Positions 1-9,212 are shown, numbered from the stretch's first letter. The stretch is DNA of 64,000 bases from Seonamhaeicola sp. (GCF_028281565.1 NZ_JANQJQ010000011.1:62001-126000); one strand, 5' to 3'. Notes: a model not told the origin generated them from the sequence alone. Translations and numbers: made by a program.

Positions 1-599
1 ACTAAAAACCCGCCAATGTTCGGATTATTCTTTAAAGCCGATTCCAATTGCTCCAAATTATCGTAGTCAATATTGATAAAACCATCGGAATACGGACCAA
101 AATTCTTATGAGACGTACTATCGCTGGAAAAGGACACTATAGTTGTAGTACGCCCATGAAAATTACTGTTACAAACTATAATTTTAGCTTTGTTTTCAGG
201 AACACCCTTTACCTCATAGGCCCATTTTCGGCACACCTTTATGGCCGCTTCAACGGCTTCCGCACCGGAATTCATGGGCAATAACTTATCAAACCCAAAA
301 TATTCACAGGTGTACTTCTCGTAAAGCCCTAATTTGTCATTAAAAAACGCCCTGGAAGTAAGCGTGATCCTTTGGGCCTGCTCCATCATGGCATTAATAA
401 TTTTGGGGTGGCAATGCCCCTGGTTTACTGCCGAATAGGCCGATAGAAAATCGTAATACCGTTTTCCATCAACATCCCAAACATACACGCCTTCTCCCCT
501 GCTTAATACCACAGGAAGTGGACGATATGTATTGGATCCGTACTTAGTTTCTAATTCAATTGCTTGCTGTGATGTTAATCGATCTTGTAAAACAGCCAT
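1..599 (-). CDS. rocD: Ornithine--oxo-acid aminotransferase, N-terminal part (cut by window edge)
   Basis: The frame is open from an ATG at 599 leftward to the edge, giving about 199 residues. It is a class-III PLP aminotransferase: the start region (TSQQAIELETKYG), the segment YDFLSAYSAVNQGHCHPKI and the PLP-phosphate region MNSGAEAVEAAIK are those of ornithine aminotransferase, which moves the delta-amino group of ornithine to 2-oxoglutarate in arginine/proline metabolism. The PLP lysine lies in the missing C-terminal half, so completeness cannot be judged. It stands alone on the minus strand, with about 150 bp to the next gene. Confidence 0.93.
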   Translation of the reverse strand, partial: MAVLQDRLTSQQAIELETKYGSNTYRPLPVVLSRGEGVYVWDVDGKRYYDFLSAYSAVNQGHCHPKIINAMMEQAQRITLTSRAFFNDKLGLYEKYTCEYFGFDKLLPMNSGAEAVEAAIKVCRKWAYEVKGVPENKAKIIVCNSNFHGRTTTIVSFSSDSTSHKNFGPYSDGFINIDYDNLEQLESALKNNPNIGGFL

Positions 600-745
600 T
601 TTAAAAAGTTTTAATTGTTAATAAAATAACCATTCCTGCTCTACCTTTATCCTTTCGGAAGGCTCCGAAAATTCAGCGTGGGAGAGAAATCATCCCTGGA
701 TAGGTGTGCAAGGTAACAAATATTAGGCTGTTTTGTAAAAAAAAC

Positions 746-1132
746 TTATTCAGACCTTCTGCCTGAAAGCGATGATATTTGTAATTCTAATCGCTTAATC
801 TCACGTATCAGTGCATTCTTGTCCATTTGCATCCAGGCAAAAATCTTTAACATGCTTACCCCAAAAAGAAACACCAATCCGCCTAATCCCCATTTAAGCA
901 TATCTTTAACTACCTCAGCATTAAAGAATTGCACAATACAATACAGAAACAGGCCAAAAAAGGCCAGGGTTACAAAATTTGCAAAAAACATAACCCATCT
1001 GTTTTTCCCCTTAAATAAGCCCAATAACATCTGAAAAATGTTTTGCTCTTCCAATTCATCATAGAATTTGGCTTCTTCCCGGGTTAAAGTTTCTTTGATC
1101 AGTTTATCAATGTCTTCCATATTAGTTTTCAT
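746..1132 (-). CDS. DUF6768-like small membrane protein, partner of the ECF sigma factor
   Basis: A 128-residue protein. Residues 1-45 are charged and helical (KETLTREEAKFYDEL), two hydrophobic membrane segments lie at about 46-68 and 78-98, and the C-terminal helix is charged (ALIREIKRLELQISSL). It resembles the family I know as DUF6768, common in Flavobacteriia next to an ECF sigma gene. It follows the sigma factor gene by about 70 bp on the same strand, so the two are probably co-transcribed. By position it could modulate the sigma factor, but it lacks the zinc-binding anti-sigma motif HxxxCxxC, so that role is inference only. Confidence 0.7.
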   Translation of the reverse strand: MKTNMEDIDKLIKETLTREEAKFYDELEEQNIFQMLLGLFKGKNRWVMFFANFVTLAFFGLFLYCIVQFFNAEVVKDMLKWGLGGLVFLFGVSMLKIFAWMQMDKNALIREIKRLELQISSLSGRRSE

Positions 1133-1202
1133 CTGTTTAAATTTTATGGTTCTACATAGGTCAGATGTAATTCGCCATTAAACATTTTAAAGGGTATTCC
1201 GT

Positions 1203-1772
1203 TTAGTTATGATGGCTCATTTCATAATTCCTATTTTTTAATATTAATTTCAATTTCTCTCTGGCATGATATAATCTTGACTTCGCAGTTCCTTCCGATA
1301 TATTCAAAGTCCTGCTTATGTCTTTTAACGAATACGATTCGGCATAAAACAACCTGATAACCATCTGTTGATGCGCCGGTAACTTATTTATAGCATCCAG
1401 TAATTTTTTTCGCAATAATTCCTTTTCATTTTCCTCATCCGAATCATCCGCTTCCGCTCCGTATTCATAGGTTTTTAATCGCTCTTTGATTCTGTTTTGC
1501 TTTTTAACCCAATCGAAAGATTTATTGCAAACAATACGCAACGACCAGCCGGGAAACATTTTTGGGTCTTTTAAATCCCCTATGTTTTTAATGATGGCAT
1601 TCCAGGTGTCCTGCGCTATATCTTTGGCTGCATCAGCATCTTTTACTATCCAATAGGCCTTGTTACAATAGATCTTGTGCCACCTTTTAACAAGTTGTGC
1701 CAGTGCTAAATTATTTCCGGATTGATAGTCTGAAACCAATTCAGCATCAATAATACGTTGCTCTTTATTCAT
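1203..1772 (-). CDS. ECF-type RNA polymerase sigma factor
   Basis: A 189-residue sigma-70 family protein. Region 2 lies at about residues 20-90 (AYWIVKDADAAKDIAQDTW and the following helix with WSLRIVCNKSFDWVKK). An acidic linker (EADDSDEENEKE) leads to region 4 at about 125-180 (LPAHQQMVIRLFYAESYSLKDI, then ISEGTAKSRLYHAREKL). It redirects RNA polymerase to a dedicated set of promoters. The usual FecR-type anti-sigma and TonB receptor are absent. Its neighbour is a two-TM DUF6768-like protein. The target regulon cannot be read from this window. Confidence 0.92.
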   Translation of the reverse strand: MNKEQRIIDAELVSDYQSGNNLALAQLVKRWHKIYCNKAYWIVKDADAAKDIAQDTWNAIIKNIGDLKDPKMFPGWSLRIVCNKSFDWVKKQNRIKERLKTYEYGAEADDSDEENEKELLRKKLLDAINKLPAHQQMVIRLFYAESYSLKDISRTLNISEGTAKSRLYHAREKLKLILKNRNYEMSHHN

Positions 1773-1904
1773 GTAACAGAATCCAGCTTATACAATACAG
1801 ACTTTAAAAACCAAAAAAGGTTCACTTTTTTCAAAAAATAAAATCCATTTAAAGTTAACAGAAATAAAATCGATTTTTTTTGCCGCTATTGTTATTTTTG
1901 TAGG

Positions 1905-3332
1905 ATGTCCAGAAGAAATAGAAAACAGGTATTTACCAACGTAGAAGTTATTGATGCCGGGGCGAAAGGAAAAACCATTGCCAAAGCACCGGATGGTAAA
2001 GTGATTTTTTTACCAAATGCCGTTCCGGGTGATGTGGTAGACGTACAGACCCTTAAAAAACGTAAAGCTTATTACGAAGGAAAAGCCACTGTTTTCCATA
2101 AACTTTCCGATAAAAGAACCGAACCGGTTTGCGAACATTTTGGAACCTGCGGTGGTTGTAAATGGCAACACATGCGCTATGAGCACCAATTGCATTACAA
2201 ACAAAATGAAGTATTAAATAACCTGACCAGAATCGGACATATAGAATTACCTCAGGTTACTCCTATTTTAGGTTCAGAAAAGCAATACTTCTACAGAAAT
2301 AAAATGGAATTCTCTTTTAGCGATAGCCGTTGGTTAACACTTGAAGAGATCCAAAGTGATGCCGACTTAGGTGATAAAAATGCCCTGGGATTCCATATAC
2401 CGGGTATGTGGGACAAAATTCTGGATGTCAAAAAATGTCATCTCCAGGAAGCTCCGTCAAATGCCATAAGAAACGCTGTTAAACAATTTGCCGTTGCTAA
2501 TGGTTTTGAGTTTTTCAACACCAGAAATCAAACCGGATTATTGCGTACCATGATGATCCGTACGGCAACTACCGGAGATATTATGGTATTGATCCAGTTT
2601 TTTAAAGACGATAAAGACAAACGGGAACTGTTGCTTGATTTTCTTGTTGAAACCTTTCCTGAGATAACCTCATTGTTGTACGTAATCAATCAAAAAGCTA
2701 ACGATACCATTTATGATCAGGACATTGTTTGCTACAAAGGAAACGACCATATTTTTGAAGCCATGGAAGGCTTACGCTTTAAAATAAATGCGAAATCCTT
2801 TTATCAAACCAATTCCGAACAAGCCTATGAGCTTTATAAAATAACCCGGGATTTTGCCGGTTTAACAGGTAATGAGCTGGTTTACGATCTATATACCGGA
2901 ACGGGGACCATTGCGCAATTTGTTTCAAAACAAGCGGCCAAAGTTATTGGAGTTGAGTCAGTTCCGGATGCTATTGCGGCCGCCAAAGAAAATGCACAAT
3001 TAAATAATATAAATAACGTTGAATTCTTTGTGGGTGATATGAAACAGGTATTCAATTCGGAATTTATTGAAACACACGGGCAACCGGATGTGATTATTAC
3101 CGATCCGCCGCGTGACGGTATGCATAAGGATGTGGTACAGCAAATATTAAATATTGCTCCGAAAAGAGTGGTTTATGTTAGTTGTAACAGTGCTACTCAA
3201 GCCAGGGATCTGGCATTAATGGATACCATTTATAAAGTAAAAAAAACACAAGCCGTAGATATGTTTCCACAAACACATCATGTGGAAAATGTCGTACTTT
3301 TGGAGAAGAGATCGGCCACCGATAGTAATTAA
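1905..3332 (+). CDS. rlmD: 23S rRNA (uracil-5-)-methyltransferase RlmD
   Basis: A 475-residue SAM-dependent RNA m5U methyltransferase. A TRAM RNA-binding domain covers residues 8-65. The four cysteines expected for the 4Fe-4S cluster are C76, C82, C85 (CEHFGTCGGC) and C178. The Rossmann SAM site is at about 330 (VYDLYTGTGTIAQF), the motif TDPPRDG follows, and the catalytic cysteine lies in YVSCNSATQARDL. It methylates U1939 of 23S rRNA in E. coli. In Bacteroidota this one enzyme may act at more than one uridine, so the exact target is inferred. A TATTTTTG -7-like element lies only 4 nt before the ATG. Two envelope-protein genes follow. Confidence 0.93.
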   Translation: MSRRNRKQVFTNVEVIDAGAKGKTIAKAPDGKVIFLPNAVPGDVVDVQTLKKRKAYYEGKATVFHKLSDKRTEPVCEHFGTCGGCKWQHMRYEHQLHYKQNEVLNNLTRIGHIELPQVTPILGSEKQYFYRNKMEFSFSDSRWLTLEEIQSDADLGDKNALGFHIPGMWDKILDVKKCHLQEAPSNAIRNAVKQFAVANGFEFFNTRNQTGLLRTMMIRTATTGDIMVLIQFFKDDKDKRELLLDFLVETFPEITSLLYVINQKANDTIYDQDIVCYKGNDHIFEAMEGLRFKINAKSFYQTNSEQAYELYKITRDFAGLTGNELVYDLYTGTGTIAQFVSKQAAKVIGVESVPDAIAAAKENAQLNNINNVEFFVGDMKQVFNSEFIETHGQPDVIITDPPRDGMHKDVVQQILNIAPKRVVYVSCNSATQARDLALMDTIYKVKKTQAVDMFPQTHHVENVVLLEKRSATDSN

Positions 3333-3404
3333 AAAGAGATTGTCATTCCGCACTCCTGTACCGAGCTAGTCAAAGTATGATGCGGAATCCATTTAAAATA
3401 GAGA

Positions 3405-3932
3405 ATGAAACACATTAAATTGATCATCATCCCGATTATGGCCCTGATAATTGGAATCACCATAAGTTGCGAACGTGATGATATTTGTCCCGAAAGCACC
3501 CCAACCACGCCTAGATTAATTGTTGATCTATACGACAAAGACGACCAGGAAAACCAGAAGAATGCCTTTGGCTTATTGGTGGTAGGTGTTGGCAATGAAC
3601 AAGTCCTGCCGGGATATGTAGTAGTCACTGCAGATGACCTTATACTTCCGCTTAAAACCGATGCAAGTCCGACCCAATACCGTCTTATACTCAATGCCGA
3701 ATTTGATAACGATGGCAATCTAACCGGCGGAAACGAAGATATTATCACTATAAATTATGTTCCCGAAGAGGTCTATGTCTCTCGCGCCTGTGGTTATAAA
3801 ACCATTTTTAAAAGTGTGGAGCTTATTGTGGAACCGGACAGTGATAATTGGTTAACCCTGACACCAACAAACCTGACTAATAACGAACCTGTAGAAAATG
3901 AAAACGAAACGCACTTTAACATATTTCATTAG
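3405..3932 (+). CDS. DUF6452 family lipoprotein
   Basis: A 175-residue protein with a lipoprotein signal (MKHIKLIIIPIMALIIGITISC), lipid-modified Cys near residue 22, then an acidic, Pro-rich mature start (ERDDICPESTPTTPRL). The rest is a beta-rich domain with YRLILNAEFDNDGN near the middle. It matches the Bacteroidota family DUF6452, which commonly follows rlmD. Its 3' end overlaps the DUF6048 gene by 35 bp in another frame, so translation of the two is probably coupled. Function unknown; likely periplasm-facing and lipid-anchored. Confidence 0.72.
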   Translation: MKHIKLIIIPIMALIIGITISCERDDICPESTPTTPRLIVDLYDKDDQENQKNAFGLLVVGVGNEQVLPGYVVVTADDLILPLKTDASPTQYRLILNAEFDNDGNLTGGNEDIITINYVPEEVYVSRACGYKTIFKSVELIVEPDSDNWLTLTPTNLTNNEPVENENETHFNIFH

Positions 3933-4626
3933 TATAGCGGTAATGATACTGTTTTGTGTGTCCGTAAATGCGCAGAATGACAGTATCCCGAATGCCGTTA
4001 ACGATTCTCTTAAAATAAAACATAAGTACGGGCTCAGGCTTGGAGGTGATATTGGCAAACTGGCACGCTCTTTTCTGGATGATGACTATAAAGGTTTTGA
4101 GGTTGCTGCTGATTTCAGAATTAAAAGAGACTTATATATTGCCGGCGAATTGGGTTTCGAAGAAAAAAATACCATAACCGACTATTTGGATGTAACCAGC
4201 TCAGGTTCCTATCTAAAAGCCGGTATTGATTATAATATGTATGACAACTGGCTGGATATGGACAACATGATCTTTGCCGGATTTAGAGTGGGTGCCAGTT
4301 CCTTTGGTCATGATCTAAACAGCTTTAGTATATACAGTACCGATCAATATTGGGCCCCTCAATTCACCTCAGATACGGTTCAGGAATTTAGTGGCCTGAC
4401 CGCTTTTTGGGCAGAACTTATTTTAGGAATGAAAGTAGAGTTGTTCAACAATCTGTTTATGGGGCTCAATGTACAGTTGAAAGTGTTAGCCAGTGAAACG
4501 GAACCTGATAATTTTGAAAATATCTACATTCCGGGGTTTGGAAAAACATATGACAGTAGTGGTTTGGGAACCAGTTATAGTTATACACTGTCCTACAGAA
4601 TTCCGCTTTATAAGAAAAATAAGTAA
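3898..4626 (+). CDS. DUF6048 family outer-membrane beta-barrel-like protein
   Basis: A 242-residue protein with a signal peptide (about residues 1-25, ending SVNAQ) and a mature part of alternating amphipathic strands (LYIAGELGFEEK, YLKAGIDYNMYDN, MIFAGFRVGASS, FMGLNVQLKVL) ending SYTLSYRIPLYKKNK. This is typical of a small outer-membrane barrel and of family DUF6048. It overlaps the preceding DUF6452 gene by 35 bp, so the two probably work together at the outer membrane. No substrate can be proposed. Confidence 0.72.
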   Translation: MKTKRTLTYFISIAVMILFCVSVNAQNDSIPNAVNDSLKIKHKYGLRLGGDIGKLARSFLDDDYKGFEVAADFRIKRDLYIAGELGFEEKNTITDYLDVTSSGSYLKAGIDYNMYDNWLDMDNMIFAGFRVGASSFGHDLNSFSIYSTDQYWAPQFTSDTVQEFSGLTAFWAELILGMKVELFNNLFMGLNVQLKVLASETEPDNFENIYIPGFGKTYDSSGLGTSYSYTLSYRIPLYKKNK

Positions 4627-4734
4627 CCTGGCGGTTCACGAAAACCAACAGAAACTATTAAAACTCAGGGTATTTTAGATAAATAACGTAACTTAGGGTA
4701 TTCATCAACCTGACCTACTTCTAAAATTAAGCTC

Positions 4735-5754
4735 ATGAAAAAACTAATACCCGTTATAGTTAGTGTATTTACAGTCTTTTTATTACTATCCTTTAGCTAC
4801 CACAAAAGCAAACACGTTATTAAGTTTTTAGATTGTTTAAATGCCGAGCAATTAGAAAAAGTGAGCCTGCCGTTTGATGATACTTCCAGAGTATCATGGC
4901 ATTTTTTACCAAGTACCATGTACCCCCGCGAAGGCATAACCTTTAAAGAGCTGAATGAAAAACAAGAAGCCGCTTTCTTTAAAATGCTAACCTATTTTTT
5001 AAGCGAATCCGGTTACAATAAAACTAAAAAGATCATCAATCTGGAAAATGTTTTGGTAGAATTGGGGGGTGATCCGGAATTCAGGGATGCCAAAGCTTAT
5101 TATATTGCTGTTTATGGGAATCCGAGAGAAGACAACCTATGGGCCTGGTCTTTTGAAGGACATCATATTTCATTGAATTTCACTGTAAAGGATCATACGA
5201 TCAGTGCGGCACCCCGATTTTTCGGAGCCAACCCGGCTATCATCAAAGAAGGCAGTAAAAAAGGACAGCGTACACTTCACAGAGAAGAAAAATTGGCCTA
5301 TATGTTGCTAAAATCTCTAACCGATGAACAAAAGAAAGTAGCTATTTTTAGTGATGTGGCTTTTAATGAAATTGTAACCTTCCACGATACTAAAGTATCC
5401 CCTTTAGCCCCCGCAGGAATTAAAGCCAATGACTTAAATGAAGAGCAAAAACAAAGATTAAAAGCGCTCATTTATGAGTATTTAAGCGCCTTGCCTGATG
5501 CACTGGCTCACGCCCGTGAAGATAAAATTCACAAAGAAGAATTTAATGATATTAGGTTTGGTTGGGCAGGAAGTACGGAAAAAGGGAAACCGCATTACTA
5601 CAGAATTCAGGGCAAAACCTTTTTAATTGAATTGGATAACACCCAAAACAATGCCAACCATATACATTGTGTCTGGCGCGATTTTGACGGTGATTTTGGC
5701 AGGGATATTATCAAAGAACATTACAAGAACTCACAACATCATAAACAAAACTAG
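4735..5754 (+). CDS. DUF3500 family secreted protein
   Basis: A 339-residue protein with a hydrophobic N-terminal signal (residues 1-22) and the DUF3500 fold. Landmarks are the Trp-rich core DNLWAWSFEGHHISLNFTV, FFGANPA, and a C-terminal RIQGKTFLIELDNTQ followed by NHIHCVWRDFDGDFG. Conserved His and Asp residues suggest a metal- or ligand-binding site, but the family has no established reaction that I can name. About 108 bp separate it from the preceding gene and 33 bp from the NUDIX gene downstream, so it may be co-transcribed with the latter. Confidence 0.78.
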   Translation: MKKLIPVIVSVFTVFLLLSFSYHKSKHVIKFLDCLNAEQLEKVSLPFDDTSRVSWHFLPSTMYPREGITFKELNEKQEAAFFKMLTYFLSESGYNKTKKIINLENVLVELGGDPEFRDAKAYYIAVYGNPREDNLWAWSFEGHHISLNFTVKDHTISAAPRFFGANPAIIKEGSKKGQRTLHREEKLAYMLLKSLTDEQKKVAIFSDVAFNEIVTFHDTKVSPLAPAGIKANDLNEEQKQRLKALIYEYLSALPDALAHAREDKIHKEEFNDIRFGWAGSTEKGKPHYYRIQGKTFLIELDNTQNNANHIHCVWRDFDGDFGRDIIKEHYKNSQHHKQN

Positions 5755-5787
5755 ACATTAACGCTGTATTGATTTTGTGGTAAGAAA

Positions 5788-6270
5788 ATGATTTTAAAGA
5801 ATAGCAAAGGCGACATTTTCCAGGATTTTATAGAGGTAGAGGAAACTGATGTTTCCAAATTCAGTCCACTCACCCATTCTCTGGCCGTTGCGGAACACAA
5901 GGGAAACTACCTGCTGGTTTTTAACAGGTTTAAAAAACATTGGGAACTCCCCGGAGGATTAATCGATAAGGGAGAAAGTCCTCGCCAATGTGCCATTCGG
6001 GAGACAAAAGAAGAATCAAATCAGGAACTTTCAGAAGTCAGGTTCCTGGGCATCATGACATTTGATTTTCAGCCTGATCACAGGGTAAAAGAAAGGCGGA
6101 TGGAATTCGGTACGTTGTACTTTGGCAACATTAAAAAGATACTCGATTTTGAGAAGAATAGCGAGACATCGAAACTATGTTTCTGGGATGGGAAAGCAGA
6201 CATTGGTACGATTGGGCCCTTCGATGCCAAGCTTATAGAATTGGTTAAGGAAAAGATAAACGCTCTTTAA
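5788..6270 (+). CDS. NUDIX hydrolase
   Basis: A 160-residue protein with a complete Nudix box at about residues 53-75: GGLIDKGESPRQCAIRETKE followed by ES. It binds Mg2+ and hydrolyses nucleoside-diphosphate-linked compounds. Residues 30-50 (HKGNYLLVFNRFKKHWELPGG) are those of the NTP-cleaning/ADP-ribose subgroup, but the substrate cannot be assigned. Start ATG at 5788, 33 bp after the DUF3500 gene. It is followed by a palindromic intergenic repeat. Confidence 0.85.
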   Translation: MILKNSKGDIFQDFIEVEETDVSKFSPLTHSLAVAEHKGNYLLVFNRFKKHWELPGGLIDKGESPRQCAIRETKEESNQELSEVRFLGIMTFDFQPDHRVKERRMEFGTLYFGNIKKILDFEKNSETSKLCFWDGKADIGTIGPFDAKLIELVKEKINAL

Positions 6271-6288
6271 AAACCCTACATATACTAC

Positions 6289-6373
6289 GTCATTGCGAAC
6301 GAAGAGAAGCAATCCCTTCCTGGTAAGAGCTAAAAAACCAACAGATTACTTCGTCGAAACTCCTCGTAATGAC
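6289..6373. repeat. Intergenic inverted repeat of the GTCATTGCGA type
   Basis: Arms GTCATTGCGA (6289-6298) and TCGTAATGAC (6364-6373) pair with one mismatch. Inner segments (GAAGCAATC and GATTACTTC) also pair imperfectly, making one long hairpin. It fills the space between two convergent genes and ends 2 bp before the stop codon at 6376. The same style of repeat is found at 31986-32066 and 54484-54613. Confidence 0.6.
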
Positions 6374-6375
6374 AA

Positions 6376-7533
6376 CTATTTCATATACTTCCCCTTTTTA
6401 CTACCTTCATACATAACATATTTCACCAAACGTGATTCCAGTTTTGCATTGTAAAGCTGTATTTTTCGTGAAGGACGTAACCCAACATGTTTTAACGCAT
6501 CCAGGTTAGAAGTAATAAACCAGGCATCTGTTCCCGGGTATCTTTGTTTAAGCGTATCCCCAATGTTTTTGTAAAACTGCTGCATATCAATATTTAAGCG
6601 CTCACCGTATGGCGGATTAAACACCATATGTAACTTACCGCCACCGCCTTTTTGGGTTTTAAAGAAATCTTCATGCTTTACGGTTATAAAATCCTCTAAC
6701 TGGGCATTTTTCACATTGTCTTTGGCCTTATATACCGCACTCGGTGCTTTATCGTACCCAATGATCCTATGATGAAAATCGCGTGTTTTTTTAAGAAGCG
6801 ATTCCTCTATTTTTTCAAACAGATCCACGTCCCAATCCTGCCAGCGTTCAAACGCAAACTCTTTACGCATCAGATTTGGCGGAATGTTACAGGCTATCAT
6901 AGCCGCTTCGATAAGCATGGTACCGGAACCACACATGGGATCCATAAAATCCGATTGGCCGTCCCAACCCGATAACATGATCATACCTGCTGCCAATACT
7001 TCGTTAATGGGTGCAATATTGGTAGCCGTTTTATAACCGCGTTTATGGAGCGAATCTCCCGAAGCATCCAAAGACACCGTGCACTGATTACGGTCAATAT
7101 GCACGTTGATCTTCAAATCGGGGAATTTTAGATCCACATTGGGCCGTTGCCCGGTATTATCTCTGAACCTGTCTACAATGGCATCTTTGGTTTTAAGCGC
7201 AATGAACAAGGAATGTTTAAACAAATGAGAATGGATAGTAGCATCAACCGCCAGGGAACCTGAGGATTTCAAGTAGTTTTCCCAGGGCATTTTGTATATG
7301 TTGTTATACAGGTCCTGTTCATTATGTACTCTAAACGTATGGATGGGTTTTAAAATTTTAATGGCCGTACGCAATCCTAAATTAGCCTTATACATAAAGC
7401 CTTTATCTCCTACAAAACTTACATTTCTCACGCCTTTTTTAACGTCTCTTGCTCCAAGTTGTATGAGTTCGTTTGCCAAAAGATCTTCAAAACCAAATAA
7501 AGTTTTGGCCACCATTTTGAAATTTTCGTCCAT
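6376..7533 (-). CDS. THUMP-domain class I SAM-dependent RNA methyltransferase (RlmL/YpsC-like)
   Basis: A 385-residue protein. The N-terminal THUMP/ferredoxin-like RNA-binding part covers about residues 1-155. It is followed by a Rossmann methyltransferase with the SAM motif MDPMCGSGTMLIEAAMIA, an acidic motif IGYDKAPSAVYKAKDN and the catalytic N6-type motif VFNPPYGERL. This matches the RlmL N-terminal-domain-like enzymes that make m2G in 23S rRNA, lacking the second methyltransferase domain of E. coli RlmKL. The ATG at 7533 begins MDENFKMVAKTLFG, a normal start for the family. The exact nucleotide target is inferred. Confidence 0.88.
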   Translation of the reverse strand: MDENFKMVAKTLFGFEDLLANELIQLGARDVKKGVRNVSFVGDKGFMYKANLGLRTAIKILKPIHTFRVHNEQDLYNNIYKMPWENYLKSSGSLAVDATIHSHLFKHSLFIALKTKDAIVDRFRDNTGQRPNVDLKFPDLKINVHIDRNQCTVSLDASGDSLHKRGYKTATNIAPINEVLAAGMIMLSGWDGQSDFMDPMCGSGTMLIEAAMIACNIPPNLMRKEFAFERWQDWDVDLFEKIEESLLKKTRDFHHRIIGYDKAPSAVYKAKDNVKNAQLEDFITVKHEDFFKTQKGGGGKLHMVFNPPYGERLNIDMQQFYKNIGDTLKQRYPGTDAWFITSNLDALKHVGLRPSRKIQLYNAKLESRLVKYVMYEGSKKGKYMK

Positions 7534-7684
7534 GTTTTACTACTACTTATTTGGTTAGCTCAACTATGTTGCAAAAATAGGGTAATTTTCTTCTGTATAG
7601 ATGAAATTCTTAAATGAAAAAAATCACGTACTTTTGTGTTAAAATTGTGTTAACAGAAATTGGGTAACGCCATAAAAACGATTA

Positions 7685-8416
7685 ATGATAGCAGATACAA
7701 CTACATGGTTTTCTTCCTGGTTTGATACACCATATTATCACATTTTATATAAAAACAGAGACGATACCGAGGCCCATGCCTTTATGGATACGCTTACTAA
7801 TTATTTGAATATTCCGGAGCACGGCACTATCCTGGATCTGGCTTGTGGTCGTGGACGGCATGCCCGCTATTTAAATAAAATAGGGTATGATGTTACGGGT
7901 GTTGACTTAAGTGAAAACAGTATTGCCTATGCCAAAAAGTTCGAAAATCACAGGCTGAAATTTGATGTGCACGATATGTGTAAGCCATACAACAAGCAAT
8001 TTGACGCTGTGTTTAACCTGTTTACCAGTTTTGGCTATTTTGATGATGATGCGGACAACCTGAACACCATTAAAGCCATAAAGGCTAATTTAAATGAGAC
8101 CGGTTTTGGGGTCATTGATTTTATGAATAGCGAGTTTGTTATTGATAACTTGGTGCCTGAAGAAATAAAAATTGTTGATGATATCACCTTTAACCTGAAA
8201 CGTTATGTTGAGGAAGGCCATATAATTAAAGACATCCGTTTTACCATTGACGGGCGTCTATACAATTATCAGGAACGGGTTAGAGCATTTACTTTAAACG
8301 ATTTTGAAGCATTATTTAAAAAAGCCGACGTACATTTGCTTGATGTTTTTGGAGATTATAAATTGCACAAGTTCAGTGCTAAAACGTCTGAACGCCTGGT
8401 AATGATCTTTAAATAG
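7685..8416 (+). CDS. Class I SAM-dependent methyltransferase
   Basis: A 243-residue stand-alone Rossmann methyltransferase. The SAM motif I is ILDLACGRGRHARYL, followed by the acidic motif VTGVDLSENSIAYAKK and FDAVFNLFTSFGYFDD. These place it in the UbiE/TylF-like small-molecule group, and no substrate can be named. A -7-like TACTTTTG lies at 7629-7636. The ZIP transporter gene begins 45 bp downstream on the same strand, so they may share a transcript. Confidence 0.85.
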   Translation: MIADTTTWFSSWFDTPYYHILYKNRDDTEAHAFMDTLTNYLNIPEHGTILDLACGRGRHARYLNKIGYDVTGVDLSENSIAYAKKFENHRLKFDVHDMCKPYNKQFDAVFNLFTSFGYFDDDADNLNTIKAIKANLNETGFGVIDFMNSEFVIDNLVPEEIKIVDDITFNLKRYVEEGHIIKDIRFTIDGRLYNYQERVRAFTLNDFEALFKKADVHLLDVFGDYKLHKFSAKTSERLVMIFK

Positions 8417-8461
8417 GTCCATAATCAACATTAATCCGTTTTATTTGGAGTATATTTTTAC

Positions 8462-9136
8462 ATGAGCGATTATCTTTTTCCCTTTTTAGCTGTAGTTCTT
8501 GGCGTTGTAATTGCAAGTTTTACAAAAAACAGTAAATCCTGGAACACCAAACTCCTGCTCTCATTTAGCGGAGCTTTCCTATTGGCCCTGACCCTGTTTG
8601 AGTTATTACCGGAGGTGTATCATCATTTAGATGCCAAACTTACCGGATTATGCATTATGTCCGGTATCATGCTACAAATCATATTGGAATTGTTTTCCAA
8701 AGGAGCGGAACACGGGCATGTACACATTCATAAAAACAACAATTCGTTTCCGTGGTTACTCTTTATAAGTCTGTGTATACACAGCTTTTTAGAAGGGTTT
8801 TCCATTCATGAACATAATGATATGGTATATGGTGTATTGGTGCATAAATTGCCTATTGCCATTATGATTAGTATGTTCCTGTTCATGTCTAAATATAACA
8901 AATTTCAGATTGCAAGCTTCTTAATTATTTTTGCCTGTATGACACCTTTAGGGACCTTGATTTCACAAACCTGGGAAGCCGTGGAAAGCACAGTACATCT
9001 TATTAATGCCATAGTTATTGGAATCTTTTTTCATATTTCTACTACCATACTATTTGAAAGTAGTGATGGACATAAATTCAATATGTCAAAATTTATAGCC
9101 ATTATTTTGGGGGTTGGGATTGCGTATTTAATTTAA
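8462..9136 (+). CDS. ZIP family metal transporter
   Basis: A 224-residue membrane protein with about eight hydrophobic segments. The ZIP metal-site motifs are present: SLCIHSFLEGFSIHEH (HSxxEG type) and VLVHKLPIAIMIS (HKxP type), plus a His-rich cytoplasmic loop EHGHVHIHKNN between segments 3 and 4. ZIP proteins move Zn2+ or related divalent ions into the cytoplasm. It is 1 kb from the zur-like gene, but no good Zur-type site lies directly before it; a degenerate one at 7561-7571 precedes the upstream methyltransferase gene. Confidence 0.88.
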   Translation: MSDYLFPFLAVVLGVVIASFTKNSKSWNTKLLLSFSGAFLLALTLFELLPEVYHHLDAKLTGLCIMSGIMLQIILELFSKGAEHGHVHIHKNNNSFPWLLFISLCIHSFLEGFSIHEHNDMVYGVLVHKLPIAIMISMFLFMSKYNKFQIASFLIIFACMTPLGTLISQTWEAVESTVHLINAIVIGIFFHISTTILFESSDGHKFNMSKFIAIILGVGIAYLI

Positions 9137-9212
9137 AGAAAACAGAGTAAAGAATAAAGACGCTTTTGTATTATTGTCTTTTTTCTATGCTCTTTTATCT
9201 ATTATCTATTTC

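Noticed and set aside
3329-3748. 139-codon minus-strand frame opposite the DUF6452 gene
   Set aside because: It lies antisense to a gene with a clear lipoprotein signal and family match, and its translation is low-complexity without any recognisable domain.
9174-9212. Longer N-terminus for the DUF4268 protein
   Set aside because: The extension is a hydrophobic stretch unlike the family start; the ATG at 9213 gives the usual beginning.
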